64,000 nucleotides of DNA from Helicoverpa zea (lineage: Eukaryota > Arthropoda > Insecta > Lepidoptera > Noctuidae). The stretch's first letter is position 1. Each line of letters starts with the position of its first letter. The stretch spans positions 7,139,479 to 7,203,478 of the forward strand of contig NC_061480.1 of assembly GCF_022581195.2 (NCBI RefSeq), given 5' to 3'. Made by a program: the position numbers and the translations under genes. The notes under the pieces are model-generated. The model was not told where the DNA came from. It was given only the letters and a program-made list of their open reading frames with translations, and did not search any database. Positions 10,490 through 21,615 of the stretch are shown in pieces.

Positions 10490-10870
10490 TATGATGTAAA
10501 CTCATCACGGATATAAAGGCCTACACTCTCTAAACCCCGTTTGTCCACAGCAGCACCCGGGAGGGTTGGGTGTCTCTACCCCAACGGCCCGGATCGGTCG
10601 CAAAACCCACAGGAACCCACTGGGCAATAAGATTACCAGTGGGATTACAAGCTCAGGGCTCACCCTAGGTACTCACCTCCCTGGCCACACCCGTCAGGGA
10701 GGGTACACATCCCCAGGCAATCCCACCTGAGGAGTTAGGTTTAGTGGCCCTTCAGGCCCGAAACTCAGAGCTAGTTAGCGAGTTTGTTTGTGTTTTTCTT
10801 CTCGCTAGCATAGCGTAGGAAGTCAGTTGTACCTCTGAGACTTATATCTGGCGATCCCGAGGTCCTAGAA
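10490..10870. other. GC-rich block of unknown repeat type
   Basis: Sharply more GC-rich than its surroundings, with runs of CCC/GGG and no open frame. It ends near an imperfect hairpin of ctagttagcgag and ctcgctagc (about 10771-10809). It looks like the untranslated region of a non-LTR element, but nothing here proves it. Confidence 0.2.
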
Positions 10871-11310
10871 AAAGAACGAGTTATGTATTGTAGTAACCCG
10901 AGGCCTTCATCCACAAGATTTTGTCGCCCGATTAAATTTAAATTTGCTCATGAGACAACTGAACTCGCTAAAAAAGAACATGACCATATTAACACACAAA
11001 TTCTTAACTTGATACCAACTCTGCATACGAAATAAATGGTCGCAGTATTGTAATATACGTCACAAACTTTTGTTCACAATGGTTGACGGGAAAATCTGCA
11101 ATGCATTGACTGATACCAGTTTGACAAACAACCGACTTGATGTAGGCAACGCTTTTATGAGCTGTACTCAAATCTCGGTTTGCGTATGCAGTTCTCCATT
11201 TTCAAGTGTTATTTTTGTAATTTGTAATTGTTTTATTGTAATTTGTATTAAGTAGTTTTGTAGTCATTAGTTAGTTTTTAGGTTGTTTATTATTTTATTT
11301 TTATTATTAT
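10870..11310 (+). other. AT-rich stretch, weak coding remnants only
   Basis: About 10935-11033 reads KFAHETTELAKKEHDHINTQ in one frame and ends at a stop. It may be a transposase tail, but is too short to name. The rest, including the 61-codon ORF at 11070-11255, shows no recognisable feature. Confidence 0.2.
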
Positions 11311-11338
11311 TGTTGACCTTTAACGGTCAGCAATCAAA

Positions 11339-11354
11339 GGCTCTTTTAAGAGCC
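11339..11354 (+). other. Histone-mRNA-type 3' stem-loop without a histone gene
   Basis: The 16-mer GGCTCTTTTAAGAGCC has the 6-bp stem and 4-nt TTTA-type loop of metazoan replication-dependent histone mRNAs, preceded by CAATCAAA as expected of an authentic site. No histone coding sequence lies upstream. Compare the true H4 stem-loop at 63121-63136. It may be a relic, an element-borne 3' end, or chance. Confidence 0.4.
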
Positions 11355-11524
11355 AACTTCTTTGTTTTAATTATTTTAATAGTAGTTAGTAAGGTAGTTG
11401 TAGATTTTCTTTGTAATTTTAGATATAAGTTTTCTTTATTCTTCTTTTTTAAATAAATATTGTTGATTTGTAGTTTTAATAAGTTTTTATTTTATTTTAT
11501 GTTCATCCGCATCCAGAAGTAGCA

Positions 11525-12684
11525 ATGGATCCGTTGCAGCTTATTTTAGCTCGCTACTTTAATATTTGGAATTTCGCTTGCGCAATTCGCGACGAGGAGA
11601 CCGTTGTCGCTGCAGCCAAGGCATGGCTGCTTATACCGGCCCGGACGCCTCGGTATCCGATATGCCGGGGCAATATGTCGAGGGAGCCCAAACTCAGCTA
11701 TAAATTAAAATACCGATTAAGGTGCTGGAGGTGCGCTAGGGAGGGCAGACCGTCTATTAGTTCGCCCCTAAAAAATACTTTTTTCGAAAGGTCACACGTA
11801 AGCGTACTTGATACGCTGCGTCTGATGCTGCATTTCCTAAGAAAGGATAAGGTCTCGCAGGCGGCAATAGATGTTGGGGTGACAAAAAAAACCGCAATCC
11901 AAACCTATCACTACCTTAGAGAGGTGTGTGAGGTGGCAGAAGCCCACGATAGGGAATTGCTCGGTGGGAACGAGGACATCGTTGAGATAGATGAGACCCA
12001 CTTATTCATCAGAAAATACCACCGGAGCCGGCTGTTAAGGTGGCAAACTTGGACATTTGGGGCCTTACTACAAAAACTTTAAACCCTGTTTTACACTTGT
12101 CTAATAAAATTTTGGCTGCATAATGAACCATATGTCAATGTCATAATTTGTCATTTTTTTAGACAAGGCATAAACTGACGTTTAAAAGTTTTTGTGGTAA
12201 GACGGTTGGGTGCTTAAGCCGCCTTACCAAAAAAAATCACGTAGAGCTCATTCCGGCTAAGTCGCGTACGACCCTGGACCCTATTATTGTCGAGGCAAAT
12301 GTCCGCACAGGCACGTATATAATGTCGGACATGCGCCGAGCATATGACAACATACATTTACGCTTGGGCATGAGGGGTCACTCGTCGGTGAACCATAGCG
12401 AGAATTTTGTAGGGGGGACCATCGATATTCCGGTTGACGAATCGTTAGGAGTACCGGCCCCAGGTGGCGACACTGTCGATCATGTAGGAGCCAGCGTCGC
12501 CTTAAGTGGTACATGGGGGGAGTACATGTACCGCCACAACATATTAAAACAACTCCCATCAGAGGCGGCCCGTTTTCGCCGGCTCTTGCGGGATATGCAT
12601 AGGGTGTATCCCGGATTGGGTAAATGGGGCATTAAAATAAGGAACTGTCGGTGTCGTGACCCAAACTGTCGCCGGCGAAATTAG
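11525..12684 (+). pseudogene. Merlin/IS1016-type transposase, broken by a MITE
   Basis: The first part (ATG 11525 to about 12066) has a Cys-rich N-terminus (YPICRGN, CWRCAREG), KNTFFERS and then VEIDE THLF IRKYHRS, containing the first catalytic Asp (about residue 156). A 130-bp MITE follows. The second part runs to the stop at 12684: IIVEANVRTGTYIMSDMRRAY (second Asp), VNHSENFV and GTWGEYMYRHNIL. These are the signatures of the ISXO2-like DDE domain in eukaryotic Merlin elements. Between VNHS and GTWGEY, where family members have a Glu, the sequence is DTVDHVGAS, so the third catalytic residue appears lost or replaced by Asp. Besides the MITE, the frame is offset by one base across the insertion. 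No Merlin termini were found. Confidence 0.8.
12068..12197. mobile_element. 130-bp MITE with TA duplication inside Merlin
   Basis: Ends CTACAAAAACTTT / AAAAGTTTTTGTGG form imperfect inverted repeats, flanked by TA at 12066-12067 and 12198-12199. The interior has two inverted tgacatt/gtca phrases. TA targets are typical of Tc1/mariner-type elements. It sits between two halves of a recognisable transposase, which fixes its limits well. Confidence 0.65.
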
Positions 12685-13043
12685 TTTAGCCCTAGCCGTA
12701 TCTTCTTTTTCTCTCCTCTCCTCCAGCATCGCCCGTGTTTCCATTATACATTTCCCTAAAGAGTCGTTGACCCCTCATGCGAAAAAAAGCACACTTATCC
12801 GCGGCGAGTATTAATTAGTATTAAGTAATTTAAGTAAATCTTCAAATGTTTGTAAAACTGGTCAAATAACAAGCATGCTTCGACCTACCACCATTTTATT
12901 GGGAGCGCCTGTGACGCGTGCGAAAATTACCGACGTTGACAATTTGTTACAAAAGCATTTTGGATTGGACTGGAAAGAGTCTATTTAAAATTTTAATTAG
13001 ATATTATAAACCAGGCTAACTTCGGAAGAAAATTAAGATTTAA
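12685..13043. other. Gap after Merlin relic
   Basis: No gene seen. Contains pyrimidine-rich sequence just after the stop at 12684 and AT-rich sequence beyond 12800. Confidence 0.3.
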
Positions 13044-13237
13044 GGTCTCTGCACACAGCAGGCGCGGCGCGGCGGGACGGGACGGCGACGCGACACAATG
13101 TATTAGATCGTCACGTCGCGTCGCGTCGAGCGGGACGGCTCTGTGTGGCGTCGTCCGTAATATCTAGTACATTACAACTGCTCAGTGTCGCGTCGCCGTC
13201 CCGTCCCGCCGTGCCGCGCCCGCGGTGTGCAAAGACC
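13044..13237. mobile_element. GC-rich MITE, TTAA duplication
   Basis: A 194-bp element with ends GGTCTCTGCACAC / GTGTGCAAAGACC and long arms rich in ggcgcggcg and ggacggcgacgcgac, flanked by TTAA at 13040-13043 and 13238-13241. TTAA targets are used by piggyBac and Kolobok elements; the ends alone do not decide. Confidence 0.65.
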
Positions 13238-13261
13238 TTAAAGTTAAAACGCTCCTAAAAT

Positions 13262-13478
13262 TATGATCCAGCTTGTCCCTTTGCTGTAGTCAGCGACGCC
13301 CTAAGCCGAGGCTCGTACCCCACAGGGGGTGCCCTTAGCGCAGTCGCTTAGTTTGTAAGCTTTTTTGCCCCTGGCTCGAGGCCTTAAGGCCACTAGGCAT
13401 CCACAGGGAACTTGTCCGGTTAAGCAGTCAACAGCCTCCTAGGCTGAAGTACGAGATGCCATTCAAACAAAAAAAATG
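13262..13478 (+). mobile_element. Poly-A-ended retroposon tail (copy 2)
   Basis: Diverged copy of 2459-2662: shares the gatccagc start, the gacgccctaagccgagg and tccggttaagcagt phrases and the gagatgccat end, followed by an A-run. No TSD is evident. It abuts the transposase fragment that starts about 13478. Confidence 0.5.
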
Positions 13479-13957
13479 GGGTTATCCACTGGACTCACTT
13501 AAGATATATTGTTAAAATATATCTGGATAAAATTGGGATTACTCACAAGCGATTCAGAAATAATTTCTCTGGGCCCAATTTCATCCATTGTTTTCTAAAT
13601 ACTTATAAAGATAAAATTTCGAAACGAATATGCCAAAATATCAAAAGGTCTGCCGTGTTAGCAGATATCATAACAAAATATTTCGAAGAACTTCAAATAT
13701 CTCTGGCCGATGTTCCAGCGGCAAATATCGTCAATTATGGCGAGACAAATCTCGCTGACGATCCAGGGCGCAGAAAAATTATCACGAAACGCGGCACTAA
13801 ATCCAGAACGCGTCATGAACCAAGAACTAAGGCCATGAACTAAGGCCAGTGTTTACTTAATGATAGCTGGGTCAGCAGAGGGCCAGCTTTTACCACCATA
13901 CGTGGTATACAAAGCACATAATACATGGGTTTCTCACGGGCCTAAAGGTGCAAGAAA
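13478..13957 (+). pseudogene. Pogo/jerky-type transposase, N-terminal/middle fragment
   Basis: After frame changes the reading is KRSRAVLADIITKYFEE, then PAANIVNYGETNLADDPGRRK, KRGTKSR, and (shifted frame) MIAGSAEGQLLPPYVVYKA. These match the start of the DDE_1 catalytic domain in insect pogo/jerky-group transposases. The YGETNLADDPG block corresponds to the DETN motif with the first catalytic acidic residue, where Asp is replaced by Gly here (YGETN), a likely inactivating change. A Helitron-like element interrupts it at 13958, and C-terminal pieces of the same family follow at 14560. Confidence 0.75.
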
Positions 13958-14497
13958 TCCTTACTAATATTATAAATCGGAAAGTGAGTTTGTTTGTTCC
14001 GCTTTCACGCCGTAACTACTGAACCGATTGCTTTGAAATTTTGCAGACGTAAAGTTAGAAGTCCGGATTAAATAATACGGTACTTTTTATCCCGAAAAAA
14101 ATAGATATTCCCGAGCGAAAACAAAAATATTGTTTGCTTGATGGATGGATTGTAGATGGCGCTGTGTGTCGTTTAAAACAAGGTAATATATTGCAAACGA
14201 ATATAAACATGTAAATTTAGAAGCTAAATGATACGATAATTAATCCCTATGCTCTATGTAGCGTGTTCCCGGGTTTCCAGTGCCCAAAATCTGCATGTTT
14301 TTGCTCCACAAGGGAAAACGTATAATATAGTGTACCATTCAGTTTTGGTTTAACAACTAATCGTATCCAGCGTTACATCGCGCTTCTTAGATTTTTCCGT
14401 GGGAATGAGAAGTTTTCTTATAGTTGTGATTTACACCGCAGTATAACCGAATTCCACGCGGGCGAAGCCGCGGGCGAAGCCGCGGGCGGAAAGCTAG
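13958..14497 (+). mobile_element. Helitron-like non-autonomous element (540 bp)
   Basis: Starts TCCTTACTAATATTATAAA after an A and ends CTAG (14494-14497) before a T, the A|T target and TC...CTAG ends of Helitrons. A GC-rich hairpin region made of tandem gcgggcgaagcc units lies just before the 3' end. This is the longest of the Helitron-like copies in the window. Confidence 0.75.
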
Positions 14498-14559
14498 TTA
14501 ATCATAATTCCGTCGACAATACCGTTCCAAACACTCAATGTTGCAAAATTTAAACAAAC

Positions 14560-14820
14560 CATCTTGGGAACATGTGTATACGTGGCGGAACATTTGTATA
14601 ACATTAACTTTTAAAATGGAAGAAAACTGATGGAAAGACAATCGTCTGTCCTAAAGGGATGCTTCCCAAAACTTTTTAAACAACTTTTTACTAACCTCAA
14701 AGAAAATGCGGTAATATATTAGCAGGTTTCAGAAAAACAGGCATACCTATGGCCAATTAATGAAAATCAGGTTTTAGGTAGATTACCTGACGAAAATAGT
14801 TACGAAACAAATCAAGACGC
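14560..14820 (+). pseudogene. Pogo/jerky-type transposase, C-terminal fragment 2
   Basis: Reading through two frame changes gives PKLFKQLFTNLKENA, ILAGFRKTGI and PINENQVLGRLPDE, the same C-terminal pattern as 10120-10210. Together with 13478-13957 it is probably one element whose middle has been replaced by the Helitron and a deletion. Confidence 0.6.
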
Positions 14821-14841
14821 CCGCCGTGGAAAAATCCGTCC

Positions 14842-15010
14842 TTGATATTACAACATATCAAAAATATTGCCAGCTTAAGTTCTAGTTCTCAAAAAACTAT
14901 GCAATTGCATCAGATAATAAAAGACAAAAATGACAAATTCAACATTGCATATAGAGATGTAAGCTGCTTTTGTAGAGAACAAAGAGGACAGTGGGAGTGT
15001 TTTTCTCCAA
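14842..15010 (+). pseudogene. Unclassified transposase family: Cys-rich segment
   Basis: Reads KTMQLHQIIKDK, YRDVSCFCREQRGQWECFSP: a C-x-C...C-F-S-P Cys-rich motif. The same motif (YRDLSCYCGDVKGQCLCFSP) occurs at 23480-23550 ahead of a longer coding remnant. Its position directly after a pogo-type C-terminus suggests either a shared protein or coincidence of two elements. Confidence 0.45.
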
Positions 15011-15084
15011 AACCTCATGTTGTTTCATTTTTTTTTTCTGTATTTTTTTTTTCAATTTTCTTTATTTTTAAGTTTCCCTTGTAA

Positions 15085-16190
15085 CAAATTTACTTACTCT
15101 GATTTATGTAAGTGTTTTGAAGTCGTGTAAATCAAATAAATAAAAAATAATGTGATAGATCCTGGAATAACTCTTAATGGTATGGATGGTATAAATCCAG
15201 TTGATTCGTTTTTATTGTCTTCAGCTGTGATGAATCTACCCTTTGATCAACCTGTAGATACTCGTACCTATTAATGACGATCAAGCAACAGCAGAAATTG
15301 GATTAACTGCTCGTTATCTATCAATGAAATAATTGATACGATGGCGCTTCTAATAATTATCGTACAACAATTGGAAGAATATTTACCTACAAAAACTGTT
15401 TATAAAATAATACAATTTATACTTCCTAAGTTTGTTAATTTTACAGGACTTCAGAAATAAACAATGGCTGTAAAAATACTTTAGCTATTACGTGAGTTGT
15501 AAAAGTAACAATTCAATTTGTGATTATTTTGATAATTGTTTGATCTGATTTGTGAAATAAGTTTAAGTAATATAAAACATTTAAAATGCTTATCGGTTTT
15601 ATTTTATTCTATCGCATTAAACTCTCAAAAATTTATTCATGTAAGCCAGCCTTACAAAAAATGGAACTGTCAGTTTTGCGATAGTCCTGGGTTTTACGAC
15701 GAGGAATTTCTTATTTTTTGTTATGAAAACCTTAATATATAAGGTTATGAAAACTGTTTTAATGAACAGGCTACTTGTGCTCCATTTAGGCACTGACGTG
15801 CAAGCTGTGCAATGGAAAGAAGCAACTGGAAACATATTTAAAATTACAACTACAATGCACTTCTCAATTAAAAAATGAAAGAGATTTTTTATTTTAAAAA
15901 AAAGACAAACGTCGTGGAACGTGCCGAAGAAAGTTACCACAACCGTCTGGGAGATTTTAAGAACATTTGCAAGGAAAATCTACTAGTCAGATTAACCCAG
16001 ACCCTGTACCTCTGTACGTCAAAGTTAAAGACGAAAAACTAGGAGACGTTAAAAATCTACTCACTACTCATTAATGTGAACGATGGAATGAACTACCAGA
16101 GTTAAAATATTTCAGCGATGTGTTGTCAAAGCCAGTTGAATCATTTATGAAGTAGAGGATTGTGAAGCTTTAGAAGAGTAGCCAAATTTA
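15085..16190 (+). other. Decayed transposase-like sequence
   Basis: AT-rich with scattered short coding-like stretches, for example GTDVQAVQWKEATGNIFKI near 15790-15850 and PLYVKVKDEKLGDVKNLL near 16010-16065, broken by stops and frame changes. They resemble the C-terminal end of the unclassified transposase family seen at 22040-24130. Nothing intact is present. Confidence 0.25.
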
Positions 16191-16454
16191 ATTCTTTAAG
16201 GAGATCATTCAAGTCTCGAACAATTTGTACCCAAAAATGAAAGTGCCGGCCAAAAGAAAAAAATAGTAGATTCTTGTAGAGAATAATGCCCTGAAGATTT
16301 TTTACTATTACAAGAATCGTCTACAATTAACCCACCGGCTGCTATTTGACTTTGAAAATACCAAAAAATCTCACAATGTTTGGAGCATTACATAACGGCC
16401 CCAAACTGGAGAAGGCAGCCGTTGCCTTCAAAGGACTCCTGTCCAACCTGGGAA

Positions 16455-19400
16455 TAGGGACACGATATCGAATCCGATACTTTACTCATATCGCTACCTT
16501 TTGATTCGATACTAGTATTCAGAAATTCGATACTTCCTTTCGATACTTAGTACTCATATCAGTACTTAGCATCTAGTATCGATTCCATAAAAAAAAAATG
16601 AAACGAGCAACTAACTCATAAATACCAATTTAACGCATTTTAACGTTCCTACATAGGTATTCAGAACACAACGTAATTTAAAAAAACATAAAAATAAATA
16701 AACGCAATATAGTACTGCCAACATGACGGCAAAGGCCTTATAAAACGATGAAACGGAATGGGCAATACCAATTACCAATACCAAGTAGTCACATGACTCA
16801 CATCCATGATCCATCTATATAATCTGTGGTAGCCATTTTGTTTTATTGTCAATCACGCAAAACACGCATGTATCGACACTCAGAACAATAATTGAAATTT
16901 GCATTAGTTTCGTTCACGTATTGATGATAATTATTTCATTTGGAGAACCTGCAGTGAACGGAGTGAACCTTAGTGGGACTGTGATGAGATTTATTTGAAG
17001 TTTTATTGAAGTAATTGTGGACAGTCTAGTTTACACGCTGCAAGAATGGCGCCTCCCCAAAGCGAGATATGGAAATATTTTAAGAAAATAAGTAATGAAC
17101 AAGCGTCATGTAAGACCTGCTTTAAAATAATAAAAACAAGTGGGAATACGTCTAACATGAAAAAACATGTGAAGCAGCACTCAAACAGGTAAGGCGTCAT
17201 AATTATTTTATATCTATTTTCATTACTATAGATATAGTAATAAAAAAGTTGGTTTGCATCTAATAGGCTCTGTTGTAGCTACACTACATACTAGACCGAT
17301 TTGAAAAATTCTTTCACTATTGGAAAGCCCGTTTATCGGGGATTATATCACATCACGCCCGCGACTTCTTTCGCGTGGTAAACGCGGGCCAAGCCAAGTC
17401 GCGTGCGGGTGTGGCTCATGAAAAGTAGGTAAATTAATAGTGATGTAGTTGCAGTCGACAAAATTATCGATCGATGTTTATAAAGAATATTCGAATTTAA
17501 GTAACACACGATAATTCATGAATACGCGATATTTGTGTAATGACATGACATGACAGTATATATAAATAAAATACCTAAATTTTTTTACAGTATAACCAGT
17601 TTGTTGCATTCGATAAATTTATTCAAGTATGCACGCACATATAACTCACGATTTTTGCTCTGCATGATTAGCAAATGTTTTATATTGAAAATTTGTGAAG
17701 AAATAATAAACTTTTTCATTTTCAGTTATGTGTAGTAGGTTAGGTAGGTACATAATTTGTGTACTTGACTTTATTTGTTCTATTTCTCTTCTTTCAGTTC
17801 CTTGGACGAAGTCAGTTCACCTAAACCTCGGTTACTGCAACAGCAACTGAAAAGGCATTGTACAACAACTGCAGATTCTGCTACAGCTGCTACTTCTTCC
17901 ACTTCAACAGATAATTCTCTTCCTTCAACTTCTTCCACTGTTGATTCTATATGTAATACAATTTCTTCTGAACAATTTGACAAGGACACTGCTGAAAACA
18001 TTAAAATTGCTTCACAAGTCACACCATCCCAGAAACAAAAACAAATGTCAATCACAGAAACTTTGAATCGTAAAATGTTATACTCTGAAGGAGGATCTAG
18101 GCATTCCTTATTATGTAAGTTACTTTTATACTTTATATGTGTCGACAAAAGACCATTTGATATCGTCAAAGGAAGAGGATTTCGCCGACTCATAAAGCAA
18201 TTATGCCCTACTTTCAAAATTCCTAGTGTAGATACACTTAAAAGTCGTCTAGATGACTTATACGATGTGATGGTGTTGAAAACTCGACAAGACATAGAAA
18301 ATGTAGGTTACATATCCCTTACATGTGATATTTGGACTGAAACAATGACCATGACAAGTTATCTTGGTGTTACTGCACATTACTATCATCAAAATGAATT
18401 AAAAGCAAAGGTGTTAGCTACAGTCGAATTAGATGAGAGGCACACAGCTATCTACATAGCTCACAATTTAGATAATATTTGTGATTCTTTTAATATTACA
18501 AAAGAAAAAATAACTAGTGTAGTAACAGACAATGCCGCAAATATGATAGCAGCAATCAACATGTTTTTGGACAGATCAAAACACCTTCCTTGTTTCGCAC
18601 ATACCATTAACTTGATTTTTGAAAGTATTATGAAAATTGAAGAGTTTGTGTCCTTATGTAATAAAATCAGAAAAGTTGTTAAATTTTTTCGTGACAGTGT
18701 TATACAAAGTGACATATTACGATCAAAACAAGGTGATAATCCTCTAAAATTGATTCTTGATGTAAGCACATGGTGGAATTCGGTCTATTTCATGATAGAA
18801 AGGTATGTAAAATTAGCTCCAATAATTCATCCAATATTAGTTATGAATCCTAAGGCGCCACCAACTCCATCTGCAAATGACCTAGAAAACTTAAATAAAA
18901 TACTAAAAATATTAAAACCTATTGAATATGTCACGCGCGAAATGTCGGGGGAGAATTATGTCACGGCAAGTAAAATCATCCCTATAATAAACTGTTTAAA
19001 ATCACAAATATCATCTGCTGAAGTAGAAATAGAAGAAGAGGAATGTGAAGTAATTAATAAAGTCAAGGATACGATTTTAAACCAAATAAAACAGAGATTT
19101 GGTCATGTGGAAGATAATTACATAATAGCGGTTTCTTGTATTTTGGATCCTCGATTCAAAACCTTACATTTTACGGATCCAAAAGCATGCGCTAAAGCGC
19201 TATCGGTTATTCGAAGGAATATGAAAGACTATATTACAAGTAGTGGCGAAGAGAGTGACGTTGCTGAGTCAAATGATTCAAACCTGCCGCCGGAATACGA
19301 TTTTTGGAGACTCCATAAAAATTTAGCACATGGTAAAAATAAAAAAAAGTCCAAATGGGATGCAGCGGGTGCAGAAAAGGATGAGCTTTCTCTGTATTTG

Positions 19401-20031
19401 GCAAACCCCGTGGGCCCTCTTACCGTCAACCCACACATACAATGGGAAGATATGAAAACTATTTTTCCATTACTGTATAAACAGGCTCAGCAATATCTTC
19501 ACTCACCTGCTACATCTGTACCCTCAGAGAGGTTATTTTCGAAGGCAGGAGTAACACTAAGTAGAGCAAGAAACAGACTTAAAGGAAAAAGAGTTAATAA
19601 ACTCTTGTTCCTCGGTGACTGTACTGAAGAAGAGTGGAATATTTAAGTGCTTTTGTTTATATCTTCTCCATGATCTGTTTGCTAGAAATAAAACCTTTTT
19701 TTGTGTCTAAGGTGTTTTTTTTATTTTCATTGTGGCCCTTTAATAAATCACAACAGGTCAAATTCATGGTCTGCGCATCTCTGTTGTGGATTTTGGATGT
19801 GAATTAATTTAAAGTAGTAGGGAAACTCCATACATTATTCGTACGGAAACTCCATATTATTTATTTATATGTAAAAACATGGATTTACACACAAAATAAA
19901 AAAAACCATATTTATTCGATACTTACTCATATCGATACTGGAGTTTCGATACTATTACTAATTTGATACTTTTGTTTCGATACCGATACTATACCGATAT
20001 CGATATTTATGGTTGCGATATCGTGTCCCTA
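16455..20031 (+). mobile_element. Apparently intact autonomous hAT transposon
   Basis: 3,577 bp with perfect 16-bp inverted ends TAGGGACACGATATCG, sub-terminal atcgatac/gatatcg repeats and an 8-bp duplication cctgggaa at 16447-16454 and 20032-20039. It contains a complete two-exon transposase gene. The mirrored arm of the foldback element carries the unoccupied target (about 21704-21722), confirming the insertion point. Eight-base duplications and the TAG...CTA-type ends fit hAT elements. Confidence 0.92.
17046..19646 (+). CDS. hAT transposase with BED finger, join(17046..17188,17798..19646)
   Basis: Exon 1 starts MAPPQSEIWKYFKKI and holds a BED zinc finger (CKTC ... HVKQH). A donor AG|GTAAGG at 17189 and acceptor TTTCAG at 17797 remove a 609-nt intron and join the frames exactly, giving 663 residues. 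Exon 2 has a Ser/Thr-rich linker, then the RNase-H-like catalytic region (TCDIWTETMTMTSYLGVTAH; VVTDNAANMIAA; CFAHTINLI; STWWNSVYFMIERY) and the C-terminal hAT dimerisation domain (LYLANP; WEDMKTIFPLLYKQAQQYL; TSVPSERLFSKAGV). All landmark blocks of an Ac/ZBED-type transposase are present without a stop, so it may be functional. It would cut and paste this element in the nucleus. A poly-A signal aataaa follows near 19687. The ATG choice rests on context and the finger. Confidence 0.9.
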
Positions 20032-21228
20032 CCTGGGAATCAAATGACGTGGGGAAGTCAGACACTTACTGATTAAAACCCATCATGGAGAAACCAGGGT
20101 CGCGGTAATTCTTGCGAACAATCTCGCAGCCTCAATAGGCTTTGTCCCCGCTAAAAATATCGTACGATTCTTGTCGAGGATGTCCTGAAGATATTTTACT
20201 AATATAAGAAACATCTTCGGTTAACCCCCAGATTGCTATTTGAGTTTAAAGTGTGAAAACTGTGAATAAAAAATCTATACTTGAATGTTACGGGAAATAA
20301 TGTCCACAGTATTTTTTTAACTAATCGAACGTCTACGATATACCCCCCCCCCCCTCCTGCTACACCGAGTAGACTTACTGATTTAAACCCATCATTTTCC
20401 TTCTGATAATCTACCAGGGCCGCGGTAACTCTTTCGAACAATCCCGCAGCCCTGGCAGGTTCTGACCCTGGTGGGCCCCACTGGGGTTTGCTGACTGTCT
20501 GAGGAGGGCTTGACTTGTCAACGCTCGCCTCCGAAACAGGCCTGTTGTCTCCAAGGAAACGAAGGGACGATAAGCCTCCCTAAACTCACCGCCCACAAAC
20601 CGACGTCTACGGTGCCGGGAGTCTTCTCGACACCCAACGCGCGTGGTGACTTCCACGTCTACCTCAGCGGATGGGACGAGAGGCGCGAACTCTCAGTTAT
20701 TGCACTGCCTCCTTCTCTGGCATGCTGCGCAGAAGGAGACGAAGGCATCCCATTCCTCCTCGCCCCTATAGATTTTCCTTTGGCTCATAGTGCCTCTGTC
20801 TCCTTGGAAACAGCAGGTGTCGGTGGCGTGCATTGTTCACGCCCCTCTCAGAGAATCAGTAAACCTCAGGCGACCCCCAAAACCTGGCGGGGCCTCGGGG
20901 TTCGAAAGAGTTACCGCGGCCCTGCAGCATGGTCAGAAGGAACACAACAATCAGTAACAGGCTCCTCGGTATAGCAGGAGGGAGGGGGGGGGGGGTATAT
21001 CGTAGACGTTTGATTAGTTAAAAAAAAACTGTGGACGTTATTTGCCGTAACATTCAAGTATAGATTTTTTATTCACGGTTCTACCTTTAAACTCTAACAG
21101 CAGCCTGGGGGTTAACCGAAGACGTTCCTTATAATAGTAAAAAATCTTCAGGGTATCCTCGACAAGAATAGTACGATATTTTGCGGGGACAAGGCCTATC
21201 GGGGCTGCGGGATTGTTCGAAAGAATTA

Positions 21229-21615
21229 ATAATAAATAATGGCGTCCACGGCCAAATTCGGCTACGGCGCTGTTCTCATTTTAAGGAGTTCAGCCAGCTG
21301 CGCAGGACATATTATAGTGCACGAGCATTTGCGCAGACACAGGTGCACTCCCTATTCCTTCCCTCTCATAACCCGATGGGACGGCAATCCGACACGACCG
21401 GAGAGAGATCAGGCGCAGGATCGACATTTACGTGCTCTCCGATGCACGGGTGAATCAATCACCAACTTCCAGACTGGCTGGGGCTGCTTTGTGAAAGTTT
21501 AAGAAAACCCACAAAGCGATTTCGGCCCGACCCAGGAATCGAACCCGAGACCTCGAGCACAGCAGCCGGGCTTGCAACCACTAGACCAACGAGGCAGTCT
21601 AAAGAATCGAATGAG
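21229..21615 (-). mobile_element. tRNA-derived SINE with 12-bp target duplication
   Basis: On the minus strand it begins with a tRNA-like head containing an A box (TGGTCTAGTGG) and B box (GGTTCGATTCC), runs through a body of about 250 bp and ends in an ATT-repeat tail. Flanks tcgaaagaatta at 21217-21228 and 21616-21627 form a direct repeat. It is inserted in the right arm of the foldback element. The head would be transcribed by RNA polymerase III; mobilisation needs a partner LINE. It is not a functional tRNA gene: the acceptor stem does not close. Confidence 0.85.

Noticed and set aside
17270..17420. Another Helitron-like copy in the hAT intron
   Set aside because: Phrases such as accgatttgaaaaattctttc and ttatcgggg are similar, but neither end is present.
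17780..18295. Minus-strand frame of 171 codons in the hAT element
   Set aside because: Antisense shadow of the transposase Ser/Thr-rich linker and catalytic region.
20510..20974. 154-codon frame in the foldback centre as a gene
   Set aside because: Overlaps a similar-quality frame on the other strand, contains repeats of ccttct/gaagg type and no motif; kept only as part of the element.
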